Assembly: GCA_019119895.1 (NCBI GenBank)
Contig: DWWD01000046.1
Span: forward strand, 62,001 to 126,000
Origin: Candidatus Anaerostipes avistercoris
GTDB lineage: Bacteria > Bacillota > Clostridia > Lachnospirales > Lachnospiraceae
Length of the DNA stretch: 64,000 bases
Direction: 5' to 3'
Made by a program: the position numbers and the translations under genes. Every line of letters begins with the position of its first letter. Within the stretch, counting starts at the first letter, position 1. Below are positions 25,676 through 34,514 of this stretch, piece after piece. The notes beneath the pieces are model-generated. The model was not told the origin of the DNA and made no database searches. It saw only the letters and a program-made list of their open reading frames with translations.

Positions 25676-27494
25676 CAGAAGAGGACCTATGAGACACGGA
25701 CCTGGTGTCGGAATGGCAGGAGAGAAAGCCAAGGACCTGAAAGGCACTATGAAAAAACTGATTAAATATATCCGGCGTTATTATGTCCCGATTTTATTTG
25801 TTATCTTATTTGCGATTGCCAGTACGATTTTTAATATTGTAGGCCCGACCATCCTGGGTGATGCGACGACCGAGATTTTTAACGGATTGATTCGAAAAGT
25901 CACAGGAACCGGCGGAATCAATTTCGACAAAGTTACGGATATTCTGATGACACTTATGGGATTATATGTCGTAAGCGCGGCATTTTCTTTCGCTCAGGGG
26001 CTGATCATGACCCATGTGTCAAATAATATCACATATCAGATGAGGAAAGATATTTCAGAAAAAATCCACAGGATGCCGATGAAATATTTTGAGAGCAGGA
26101 CTTATGGCGAAGTATTATCCCGTGTAACCAACGATATTGATACACTGGGACAGAGCCTGAATCAGAGTATGACTCAGATCATTACATCCGCAACTCAGAT
26201 TATCGGTGTGCTGGTAATGATGATCCGTATCAATATTCCGATGACAGTTGTGGTACTTCTGACTCTGCCATTGTCCATGGGACTGATCGGCATTATCATG
26301 GGAAAATCCCAGCCTTACTTTAAAGCCCAGCAGGCAAACCTGGGAGAATTAAATGGTCAGGTAGAGGAAATTTACAGCGGACATAATATTGTAAAGGCAT
26401 TTAATAAAGAAGAAAGTGTAATCGAGGACTTCGAAGAAGTAAATGGCAGATTATATCAGTCTGCATGGAAATCTCAGTTCTTTTCCGGAGCGATGATGCC
26501 TCTGATGCAGTTTGTCGGAAACCTGGGATATGTTCTGGTGGCGATTCTTGGAGGATTCCTCGTTATCCGAAATACAATTGAAGTAGGACAGATCCAGTCA
26601 TTTATCCAGTATGTGCGAAGCTTTAACCAGCCGATCACGCAGCTGGCACAGGTAGGAAACATGATGCAGACCACAGCGGCTTCTGCAGAACGAGTTTTCG
26701 AATTCCTGGAAGAAGAGGAAGAAACAGAAGCATCACAGGACATAGTGCCGGTAGAGACATTAAAAGGAAATGTCAGCTTTGAGCATGTACACTTCGGTTA
26801 CAATCCGGAGCAGACAATTATCCATGACTTCTCTGTGAATGTAAAGGAAGGGCAGAAGGTAGCAATCGTCGGACCAACCGGAGCCGGAAAAACAACACTG
26901 ATCAAACTGCTGATGCGTTTCTACGACGTAAATGGAGGATGCATCAAAATCGACGGATATGACATCCGTGAATTTATCCGGGGAGACATCCGTCAGATGT
27001 TCGGCATGGTGCTTCAGGATACCTGGCTTTATAACGCATCCATCCGGGACAACATCCGGTACGGAAAACTGGACGCTTCAGAAGAAGAAATCCAGGGCGC
27101 TGCGAGAGCGGCATTTGCCCACCATTTTATCGTGACACAGCCAGGCGGATATGATATGGTAATAAATGAAGAAAGCAACAACATTTCTCAGGGACAGAAA
27201 CAGCTGCTGACCATAGCAAGAGCCATTCTGGCAGATCCGAAAATCCTGATCCTGGACGAAGCAACCAGCTCTGTCGACACAAGAACAGAAGAAAGAATCC
27301 AGATGGCCATGGACAACTTAATGCAGGGAAGAACCAGCTTCATCATAGCCCACCGCCTGTCCACCATCCGGGATGCAGACGTCATCCTGGTCATGAACCA
27401 CGGCGACATCGTAGAACAGGGAAACCACGAAGAACTCCTCGCCAAAGGCGGCTTCTACGCAGACCTGTATAATAGTCAGTTTGAGTCCGCTTAG
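25668..27494 (+). CDS. ABC exporter half-transporter, subunit with canonical Walker B
   Basis: This 608-residue partner has six membrane helices and a C-terminal ATPase with Walker A GPTGAGKTT and Walker B ILILDEATSSVD, carrying the catalytic Glu. Its signature is ISQGQKQ rather than SGGQ. The pair thus forms one consensus and one degenerate ATP site, as in BmrCD and TM287/288. Control by the upstream MarR protein suggests export of toxic compounds. Its stop codon lies within the first hairpin of the following repeat island. Confidence 0.93.
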   Translation: MSNRRGPMRHGPGVGMAGEKAKDLKGTMKKLIKYIRRYYVPILFVILFAIASTIFNIVGPTILGDATTEIFNGLIRKVTGTGGINFDKVTDILMTLMGLYVVSAAFSFAQGLIMTHVSNNITYQMRKDISEKIHRMPMKYFESRTYGEVLSRVTNDIDTLGQSLNQSMTQIITSATQIIGVLVMMIRINIPMTVVVLLTLPLSMGLIGIIMGKSQPYFKAQQANLGELNGQVEEIYSGHNIVKAFNKEESVIEDFEEVNGRLYQSAWKSQFFSGAMMPLMQFVGNLGYVLVAILGGFLVIRNTIEVGQIQSFIQYVRSFNQPITQLAQVGNMMQTTAASAERVFEFLEEEEETEASQDIVPVETLKGNVSFEHVHFGYNPEQTIIHDFSVNVKEGQKVAIVGPTGAGKTTLIKLLMRFYDVNGGCIKIDGYDIREFIRGDIRQMFGMVLQDTWLYNASIRDNIRYGKLDASEEEIQGAARAAFAHHFIVTQPGGYDMVINEESNNISQGQKQLLTIARAILADPKILILDEATSSVDTRTEERIQMAMDNLMQGRTSFIIAHRLSTIRDADVILVMNHGDIVEQGNHEELLAKGGFYADLYNSQFESA

Positions 27495-27690
27495 GAATCC
27501 TTTGAAAAAGGATTCCTGTTTGAAAATGAAATTTTCAAACAACTGCGCACAAGGCGAAGGCAGCAAATGTATTTGCTGGAAAGCCGTGCGCAGGAAGCGG
27601 GCTCAACGAGAAGGCCGCGAAGAGGCCTTCGAGTCTGAAAAGGGGGCAGAGGGACGCACTCAACGAAGAATCCCTTTCGGGGATTCTGAG
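27493..27690. repeat. Intergenic hairpin island
   Basis: Five or more stem-loops follow without a gap. They include 27493-27517 (arm AGGAATCCTTT), 27517-27541 (arm TGTTTGAAAAT), 27543-27593 (arm CTGCGCAC) with a nested CAGCAAAT stem, 27610-27630 (GAAGGCC) and 27667-27687 (GAATCCC). The last two sit in a repeated frame, CTCAACGA ... GAGTCTG, 57 bases apart. No ORF of note. It may be a REP-like element family or a structured 3' UTR. Confidence 0.7.
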
Positions 27691-27751
27691 TCTGTGATGA
27701 TTTTAATCTGAAGATTTTCTGCTCTTTGAGAAGTGCACAGGAGGAATGTTT

Positions 27752-28741
27752 ATGGTACGTTTGGCAACTATTGGGACCAATTTTATTACGGACTGGCTGA
27801 TGGAGGGTGTTCAGGAACTGGAAGATATCCAGCTGACGGCCGTTTATTCCAGAAGCATGGAAAAGGGCAGAGAATTTGCCGCTAAATACGGTGTGAAAAA
27901 AGTATATGACAGCTATGAAGAGATGGCACAGGATCCGGAAATTGATGCGGTTTATGTGGCGAGTCCGACATCCATGCACTATGTACACTCGATTACAATG
28001 ATCAATTATGGAAAGCATGTATTATGCGAAAAACCGGTCTGCTCCAACCGGGAAGAACTGGATCTTCTGATTCGTGCGGCGAAAGACAAAGGAGTCGTTT
28101 TCATGGAGGCAATGAAAAATGTCCATTCACCGGGATTTCAGGCGATTTTGGAGCATCTTCACAAGCTGGGTGATATTCGAAGAGCGACCATCCAGTACTG
28201 CCAGTATTCTTCCCGATACGACAAATTCAAAAATGGGGTCATTGAAAATGCTTTCAATCCGAAATTGTCAAACGGAGCCTTAATGGATATCGGCTCTTAC
28301 TGCATCCATTTTCTTGCGGTTCTTTTTGGCAGACCTGAGAAAATACTTTCCGACAGTATTTTCCTGAGTAACGGGGTAGACGGCGCAGGAACGATTCTGG
28401 CCTCTTATGGAGATAAGCAGGCGGAATTGATATATTCTAAAATTACAGATTCCGGACTCCCGTCACAGATTCAGGGAGAAAAGGGATGTATGATCATTGA
28501 AGAATGCCCGATCATTAAAAAAGTTACGATTTTGTATCGAAACGGAGAGTCTGAGGAGCTGGAGTTTGAATCCAGAGATAATCCGATGATTTATGAGACG
28601 AGAGATTTCATCCGGCTGATTCAGGAGAAGAAGGCAGATCATGAATATCTTGAGGCTTCTGAAATTGAGATGGATATTTCGGATGAGGTGAGAAGGCAGA
28701 ATGGGATCGTATTCCCGGCAGACAAGATCAGAGAGCAGTAA
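27752..28741 (+). CDS. Gfo/Idh/MocA-family oxidoreductase
   Basis: This 329-residue NAD(P)-dependent sugar or cyclitol oxidoreductase begins with MVRLATIGTNFITDWL, a Rossmann start in which the usual glycine-rich loop is altered (GTN). The catalytic EKPVCSN motif and YVASPTSMHY segment are present. Substrate unknown. Two in-frame ATG codons exist; 27752 is well spaced from CAGGAGGA, whereas 27746 abuts it. Confidence 0.88.
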   Translation: MVRLATIGTNFITDWLMEGVQELEDIQLTAVYSRSMEKGREFAAKYGVKKVYDSYEEMAQDPEIDAVYVASPTSMHYVHSITMINYGKHVLCEKPVCSNREELDLLIRAAKDKGVVFMEAMKNVHSPGFQAILEHLHKLGDIRRATIQYCQYSSRYDKFKNGVIENAFNPKLSNGALMDIGSYCIHFLAVLFGRPEKILSDSIFLSNGVDGAGTILASYGDKQAELIYSKITDSGLPSQIQGEKGCMIIEECPIIKKVTILYRNGESEELEFESRDNPMIYETRDFIRLIQEKKADHEYLEASEIEMDISDEVRRQNGIVFPADKIREQ

Positions 28742-28755
28742 AGGAGAAGAAAGGT

Positions 28756-29523
28756 ATGAAAAAGATAATATTGGCAGGATGCATGGTGCTTACCATGGCG
28801 TTTTGCGCAGGATGCGGCTCAGGCGATAAAACGGCAACAGCGACCACATCTTCGGCGGAAGAAGGAAAAGAAGTTCTTTCCAGGTATGAAGTGCCGGAAA
28901 TCATCGGAGCGAAGGAAACCAATCAGCTGGGTGAAGCAGAAAAAGGAGAGACCATTGCCGTCATGAAAGTAAAAGATTTTGGAGAAATCCGATTTAAATT
29001 TTTTGTAAATGACGCGCCGATGGCAGTTAAAAATTTTGTGACCCTCGCAGACAATGGATATTTTGACGGACAGACTTTCCACAGAGTCATCAATGATTTT
29101 ATGATTCAGGGCGGAGATCCAACCGGCACAGGAACCGGAGGTGAAAGTATCTGGGGTGAAGAATTTGAAAATGAAATTTCAGAAAATCTTCTGCCGCTGA
29201 GAGGTTCCCTGTGTATGGCAAATGCCGGACCGAATACCAATGAGAGCCAGTTCTTTATTGTGCAGGCGAAACAGGATGCCGCAAAAGAGATTCTGGATGC
29301 AGGTGTCATCGATCTGACAGATGAGCAGGAAAAGCAGTTTGAAGATCAGGGCGGCGACCCGTCACTGACAGGAAGCTATACGGTTTTCGGACAGATTATC
29401 GAAGGATATGATGTGCTGGATAAAATTGCGGCAACACCGGTTGAAGACAATGGAAGCGGAGAAGAGAGCAGCCCGGTGGATGATGTGGTCATTGAATCTG
29501 TTACAATTGAGACCGCAGAATAG
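28756..29523 (+). CDS. Cyclophilin-type peptidyl-prolyl isomerase lipoprotein
   Basis: This 255-residue extracytoplasmic foldase has an N-terminal signal with a lipobox-like FCAGC (Cys about 21), weaker than the consensus because Cys replaces the usual aliphatic residue. The cyclophilin core shows FHRVINDFMIQGGDPTGTG, GSLCMANAGPNTNESQFFI and VFGQIIEGYDVLD. It probably assists folding of exported proteins. It follows the oxidoreductase by 14 bases. Confidence 0.9.
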   Translation: MKKIILAGCMVLTMAFCAGCGSGDKTATATTSSAEEGKEVLSRYEVPEIIGAKETNQLGEAEKGETIAVMKVKDFGEIRFKFFVNDAPMAVKNFVTLADNGYFDGQTFHRVINDFMIQGGDPTGTGTGGESIWGEEFENEISENLLPLRGSLCMANAGPNTNESQFFIVQAKQDAAKEILDAGVIDLTDEQEKQFEDQGGDPSLTGSYTVFGQIIEGYDVLDKIAATPVEDNGSGEESSPVDDVVIESVTIETAE

Positions 29524-29534
29524 GAAGACAGCAC

Positions 29535-30929
29535 ATGCTGATGATAGAGTTAGAAGATAACGAAAAAGAACCTTTGTATGAACAGATTTATGAGCAGATC
29601 AAACATCAGATTCAGATGGGAGATCTGCCGCAGAAGACGAAGCTTCCATCGGCCAGGAAACTGGCAGCCTATCTGGATGTCAGCAGGAATACGGTTGATT
29701 TTGCCTATGGACAGCTGGCAGCGGAGGGATATATTGAATCCCGTCCAAGAAGCGGATTTTACGTCTGTCAGGTGGAGGAACTGGCAGCTCTGGATATTCA
29801 TGTGGAAACAGAAGAAGTGCGCGGCGGAGAGAAGAAGGCGCAGATGCCTTATGACTTTTCTCCGTCCGGCACGGATATGGAATATTTTCCTTATCATGTC
29901 TGGAGAAAACTTTTAAAAGAAATTATGATCAATGACAACAGTGAACTGTTCCAGAAAGGAGATCCTCGGGGAGATTATGAACTGCGCAGATCCATTATGT
30001 ATTATCTGCGCCAGTCCAGAGGTGTTCATGTACATGCCAGCCAGATCGTGATCGGCGCGGGAATGGAGAATCTTCTGTTTCTTCTGCGCCAGACCTTTGG
30101 GAAGAAATGCGTTGTGGGCCTTGAAAACCCGGTTTATACCAATGCCTGCGGTATTTTAAGGGAACTTGGATTTGGAATCCGTCCGGTTGCTATGGACCAC
30201 AATGGATTGAATGTGGACGATCTCAGGAAGATTGATGCGGATTTGGCATATGTGACTCCGGCTCATCAGTATCCGACCGGTGTGATCATGCCCGCAGGGA
30301 GAAGAGGGCAGCTGCTGCGCTGGGCAAGAGAAAAAGAAGAACGCTACATCATCGAAGATGATTATGACAGTGAGTTCCGTTATCATGGAAAGCCGATTCC
30401 GGCGCTGCAGGGACTGGACAGCAGTGAAAAAGTCATCTATATGGGAACATTTTCCCGGGCCATCGCGCCGGCAATCCGTGTTGGATATATCGTGCTTCCG
30501 CCGAAACTGCTGGATTTATATCATAAAAATGTAACGGCGTTTTCCTGCTCTGTATCAAGGATCGATCAGAAAGTTCTGACATTATTTCTGTCAGAGGGGC
30601 ATTTCGAGCGGCATTTAAACCGTATGAGAAATCTCTATAAAGAGAAACACGATCTGCTGCTGGAATGTATCCGAAAGAATATACCGGGAGCATCTGTTTC
30701 GGGAGAAGGCGCGGGCGTGCATCTGATTGTTAATTTTCATATTCGGGAAAAAGAAGAATTTGAGCAGAAGCTGAGACAGCAGGGGGTTGTAATTTATCCG
30801 CTGTCGTTTTATTATATTGAAGGAACACCCCGGGAAGAACAGTACATTTTGGGGTTTACGAGAATGAAAAAAGAGGATATGATAGAAGGAACCAGAAGAA
30901 TAGGAAACATACTTTCTATGATAAAGTGA
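29535..30929 (+). CDS. MocR/GntR-type regulator with aminotransferase domain lacking the PLP lysine
   Basis: This 464-residue protein has a GntR winged helix (residues 12-75: KLPSARKLAAYLDVSRNTVD) and a fold-type I aminotransferase domain. YNPVYTNACG-like and IIEDDYDSEFRY segments are conserved. The lysine that binds PLP in MocR proteins (GTFSK) is Arg 308 here: MGTFSRAIAPAIRVGY. It may therefore bind PLP weakly or not at all. Target genes are unknown; clpX follows with almost no gap. An ATG at 29541 is an alternative start. Confidence 0.88.
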   Translation: MLMIELEDNEKEPLYEQIYEQIKHQIQMGDLPQKTKLPSARKLAAYLDVSRNTVDFAYGQLAAEGYIESRPRSGFYVCQVEELAALDIHVETEEVRGGEKKAQMPYDFSPSGTDMEYFPYHVWRKLLKEIMINDNSELFQKGDPRGDYELRRSIMYYLRQSRGVHVHASQIVIGAGMENLLFLLRQTFGKKCVVGLENPVYTNACGILRELGFGIRPVAMDHNGLNVDDLRKIDADLAYVTPAHQYPTGVIMPAGRRGQLLRWAREKEERYIIEDDYDSEFRYHGKPIPALQGLDSSEKVIYMGTFSRAIAPAIRVGYIVLPPKLLDLYHKNVTAFSCSVSRIDQKVLTLFLSEGHFERHLNRMRNLYKEKHDLLLECIRKNIPGASVSGEGAGVHLIVNFHIREKEEFEQKLRQQGVVIYPLSFYYIEGTPREEQYILGFTRMKKEDMIEGTRRIGNILSMIK

Positions 30930-30946
30930 GAAATGAGGGACACAGT

Positions 30947-32332
30947 ATGTCAGAAGAACACAACAATCATGAAATTGAAGAAGTAAAGCAGGAAGATGAT
31001 AAAAAAGAGGTGGAGCATTACTGCTATCTCTGCCATCGCCCAGAATCCATGACTGGGAAGATGCTGAAGCTGCCGAACGATATTCATATATGCACAGACT
31101 GCATGCAGCGAACCCTGGATTCCATGGGAAATGGACAATTCGGATTTATTGACGCTAGAAATATGGATCTGGAAAATCTGGATATTTCCAAACTGATGAA
31201 CGACATGCAGGGAATGCAGCCGAAACCTGCTTTAAAGAAGAAAAAGAAAGAGAAGAAAGAAAAAGAAACATTAAGCCTTAAGGATATACCGGCACCGCAT
31301 AAGATCAAGGCAATGCTGGATGAGTATGTCATAGGGCAGGATTATGCGAAGAAGGTCATGTCAGTGGCGGTTTACAACCATTATAAGAGGGTTGTGACCA
31401 ATACAATGGATGAGATTGAAATTGACAAATCCAACATGCTGATGATCGGGCCGACAGGAAGCGGAAAGACCTATCTGGTAAAAACACTGGCAAGACTCCT
31501 GAAAGTGCCGCTGGCAATTACCGATGCCACATCTCTGACGGAAGCCGGATATATCGGTGATGATGTGGAGAGCGTATTGTCGAAACTGCTTCAGGCAGCG
31601 GACAATGATGTGGAAGAAGCGGAACACGGCATTATTTTCATTGATGAGATTGATAAGATTGCCAAGAAGCAGAATACCAACAGCAGGGATGTCAGCGGAG
31701 AATCTGTTCAGCAGGGACTGTTGAAACTCCTGGAAGGCGCGGAAGTGGAGGTGCCGGTGGGTGCTACCAGCAAGAACGCCATGGTGCCGCTTACCACGAT
31801 GAATACGAAGAATATACTATTTATCTGCGGCGGCGCTTTTCCGAATCTGGAAGGCATCATTAAAAAACGTCTCATGAAGAGGACATCCATCGGATTCGGA
31901 GCAGATCTGAAGGACAGATTTGACAAGGAAGAAAATATCATTGCGAATGTGACCAACGAGGACCTGAGGGAATATGGCATGATTCCTGAATTCATCGGAA
32001 GACTTCCAATGGTGTTTACATTGGATGGTCTTACGAAAGATATGCTGGTACAGATTCTCAAGGAGCCGAAGAATGCTATCCTGAAGCAGTATCAGAAACT
32101 GCTGGAGCTGGATGAAGTCAAACTGGAATTTGACGACGGCGCTCTGGAAGCAATCGCTGAGAAAGCGCTGGAGAAAAAAACCGGAGCCAGAGCTCTGAGG
32201 GCGATCATCGAGAAATTCATGCTGGATATTATGTATGAGATCCCGAAAGATGATACTATCGGAAAAGTAATGATCACGAGAGATTATATTGAAGGGCATG
32301 GAAGTCCGGTCATACAGTTAAGAGATCAGTAA
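30947..32332 (+). CDS. clpX: ATP-dependent Clp protease ATPase subunit ClpX
   Basis: This 461-residue unfoldase feeds substrates to ClpP. The N-terminal zinc domain has four Cys (26, 29, 49, 52). The AAA+ core shows Walker A GPTGSGKT, pore loop AGYIGDDVES (GYVG in most ClpX), Walker B IIFIDEIDKIAK, the ClpP-binding IGF in SIGFGADL, and sensor II TGARALRAIIE. A longer frame begins at GTG 30926 overlapping the previous stop, but the ATG at 30947 has GAGGGA upstream. clpP and tig are not adjacent, unlike in many bacteria. A Lys-rich insert (about 90-105) follows the zinc domain. Confidence 0.92.
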   Translation: MSEEHNNHEIEEVKQEDDKKEVEHYCYLCHRPESMTGKMLKLPNDIHICTDCMQRTLDSMGNGQFGFIDARNMDLENLDISKLMNDMQGMQPKPALKKKKKEKKEKETLSLKDIPAPHKIKAMLDEYVIGQDYAKKVMSVAVYNHYKRVVTNTMDEIEIDKSNMLMIGPTGSGKTYLVKTLARLLKVPLAITDATSLTEAGYIGDDVESVLSKLLQAADNDVEEAEHGIIFIDEIDKIAKKQNTNSRDVSGESVQQGLLKLLEGAEVEVPVGATSKNAMVPLTTMNTKNILFICGGAFPNLEGIIKKRLMKRTSIGFGADLKDRFDKEENIIANVTNEDLREYGMIPEFIGRLPMVFTLDGLTKDMLVQILKEPKNAILKQYQKLLELDEVKLEFDDGALEAIAEKALEKKTGARALRAIIEKFMLDIMYEIPKDDTIGKVMITRDYIEGHGSPVIQLRDQ

Positions 32333-32335
32333 AGA

Positions 32336-32376
32336 AACACGGTTTGTGTCGATGAAAAAGCGCAAACCGTGTTTTA
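32336..32376 (+). terminator. clpX terminator
   Basis: A perfect 11-bp stem, AACACGGTTTG (32336-32346) with CAAACCGTGTT (32363-32373), followed by T. The motif TTTGCGCGATACG starts 4 bases further on (32378). Confidence 0.85.
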
Positions 32377-32426
32377 CTTTGCGCGATACGCCCGGAGGGC
32401 GACCGCTCGTATTTGTGGAACACTTG

Positions 32427-32435
32427 TGCTATAAT
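32427..32435 (+). promoter_or_regulatory. Extended -10 promoter of fbp
   Basis: TGCTATAAT is an extended -10 element about 70 bases before the fbp start. No good -35 is seen. Confidence 0.6.
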
Positions 32436-32504
32436 AGGGCATATGATGATGAAAGAGAAGGGACAGCAGTAAGAAAATGTAAGCAGGAATGAAGGAGGTT
32501 CCAC

Positions 32505-34466
32505 ATGGATCAAATGAAATACTTAAAGGAGCTGGCGGTGCGTTATCCTGATATCGCATCTGCTTCCACTGAGATTATCAATCTGCAGGCGATTTTGAAT
32601 CTGCCTAAGGGAACAGAACATTATGTCTCTGATCTTCACGGTGAATATGAAAAGTTCAGCCATATTGTAAGAAATGGATCCGGGGCGATCCGAAGCAAGA
32701 TTGAGGATCAGTTCGGCAATTCTATTACGACAAAAGAGAAGAAAAATCTCGCCACTGTCATTTACTATCCGGAACAGAAGATGGATCTGATGGAAGAGCA
32801 GCTGACCCGCAATGAACTGATTGAATGGTACCATTCGACCATGGTCCGGCTGGTTCAGATCGCCAGACTTACGGCCAATAAATACACCCGGTCTAAAGTG
32901 CGCAAGGCGATGCCGAAAGAGTTTGCCTATATTATGGAGGAACTGATAACGGAGAGAAGAACACAGGATAAAAAATATTATGTGGAACAGATTCTGGAGA
33001 CGATCATTACGACTGGAAGGGTCCGGCAGTTTATTGCGGCAATGGCGCATCTGATTCAGAAATTGTGTATCGATCATCTTCATGTGATCGGAGATATTTA
33101 TGACAGAGGACCCGGTCCACACCGTATCATGGATTTCCTCATGAAATATCATACGGTGGATATCCAGTGGGGCAATCATGATGTACTGTGGATGGGAGCG
33201 GCAGGCGGACACAGGGCCTGTATCGCCAATGTAGTCCGGATCTGCGCAAGATATAATAATCTGGATGTACTGGAAAATGGATATGGAATCAATCTGATCC
33301 CTCTTGCAAGATTTGCGCTGGATGTATACGGTGATGATCCATGCGAGCTGTTTCATGTATCAGGAGATGTGCCGAAAGAAGATTTTCGGGAAGAAGAGCT
33401 GAATAAAAAAATGCACAAAGCGATCACGATCATCCAGTTTAAACTGGAAGGACAGCTGATCAAGCGGAGACCGGATTTTAAGATGCAAGACAGGCTCCTG
33501 CTGGATAAAGTGGATTATGACAAAGGAACGATCATGATCGATGGGAAAGAATACAAATTAAAAGATACCAATTTCCCGACCATTGATCCAAAGGATCCTT
33601 ACAGACTGACAAAGGAAGAAGAGTATGTTGTGGAACATTTAAAGACTGCGTTCAAATACTGTGCCCATCTGAATGAACATGTAAGATTTCTTTTCTCCAA
33701 AGGCGGTCTTTATAAAGTGTATAATGATATGCTCCTGTATCATGGCTGTGTGCCGCTGAATCAGGACGGCAGTTTCCGGAAAGTGGAGCTTCAGGGGGTT
33801 GAATATTCCGGGAAAGCCCTGTATGACGTGCTGGAACATCTGGCAAGACAGGGATATTATGAGCAGAAAGACAGGGAAGCCCGATGCTATGGACAGGATA
33901 TCATGTGGTTTATCTGGTCCAATGAAAATTCACCGGTTTACGGCAAGGACAAAATGGCGACTTATGAGAGATATTTCCTGGATGATGCATCCATAAAGAA
34001 GGAGAAAAAAGACTATTACTATCAGCTTCTGGAAAATGAAGAAGTCGTCAATCGGATTCTGGAGGAATTCGAACTGAATCCGGATACCGGAAAGATTGTA
34101 AACGGCCATATGCCGGTTGCGGTGAAAAAGGGAGAAAGTCCGATCAAATGCAATGGCAAATTATTTATCATAGACGGCGGATTTTCCAAAGCGTATCAGA
34201 AAACAACAGGAATCGCAGGATATACGCTGGTATATGATTCCTATGAGCTGAAACTGGTCGCCCATGAACCATTTGAGTCCAGAGATGTGGCGATCAGGAA
34301 AGAGACGGATATTTTTTCTGATACAACTGTCATCCGGAAAGTCAGCAGAAGAAAGAATGTGGAAGATACGGACATTGGAAAAGGAATCAAAGAAAAAATC
34401 GTGGATCTGGAGCAGCTGCTGTGGGCATATCAGAGAGGTCTGCTGACGGAACAGGTTTCAAATTAG
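32505..34466 (+). CDS. fbp: Fructose-1,6-bisphosphatase, class III
   Basis: This gluconeogenic enzyme removes the 1-phosphate of fructose 1,6-bisphosphate. The 653-residue length and the calcineurin-type metal motifs mark class III, typical of Firmicutes: SDLHGEYEKF, IGDIYDRGPGPHRIMD, WGNHDVLWMG and IDGGFSKAYQ. AAGGAGG precedes the ATG. It appears to be transcribed alone from the promoter at 32427. Confidence 0.96.
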   Translation: MDQMKYLKELAVRYPDIASASTEIINLQAILNLPKGTEHYVSDLHGEYEKFSHIVRNGSGAIRSKIEDQFGNSITTKEKKNLATVIYYPEQKMDLMEEQLTRNELIEWYHSTMVRLVQIARLTANKYTRSKVRKAMPKEFAYIMEELITERRTQDKKYYVEQILETIITTGRVRQFIAAMAHLIQKLCIDHLHVIGDIYDRGPGPHRIMDFLMKYHTVDIQWGNHDVLWMGAAGGHRACIANVVRICARYNNLDVLENGYGINLIPLARFALDVYGDDPCELFHVSGDVPKEDFREEELNKKMHKAITIIQFKLEGQLIKRRPDFKMQDRLLLDKVDYDKGTIMIDGKEYKLKDTNFPTIDPKDPYRLTKEEEYVVEHLKTAFKYCAHLNEHVRFLFSKGGLYKVYNDMLLYHGCVPLNQDGSFRKVELQGVEYSGKALYDVLEHLARQGYYEQKDREARCYGQDIMWFIWSNENSPVYGKDKMATYERYFLDDASIKKEKKDYYYQLLENEEVVNRILEEFELNPDTGKIVNGHMPVAVKKGESPIKCNGKLFIIDGGFSKAYQKTTGIAGYTLVYDSYELKLVAHEPFESRDVAIRKETDIFSDTTVIRKVSRRKNVEDTDIGKGIKEKIVDLEQLLWAYQRGLLTEQVSN

Positions 34467-34514
34467 AATAAATACGGATATTTCTTCATATCCTCTAAAA
34501 AAAGAGGTAGAAGA

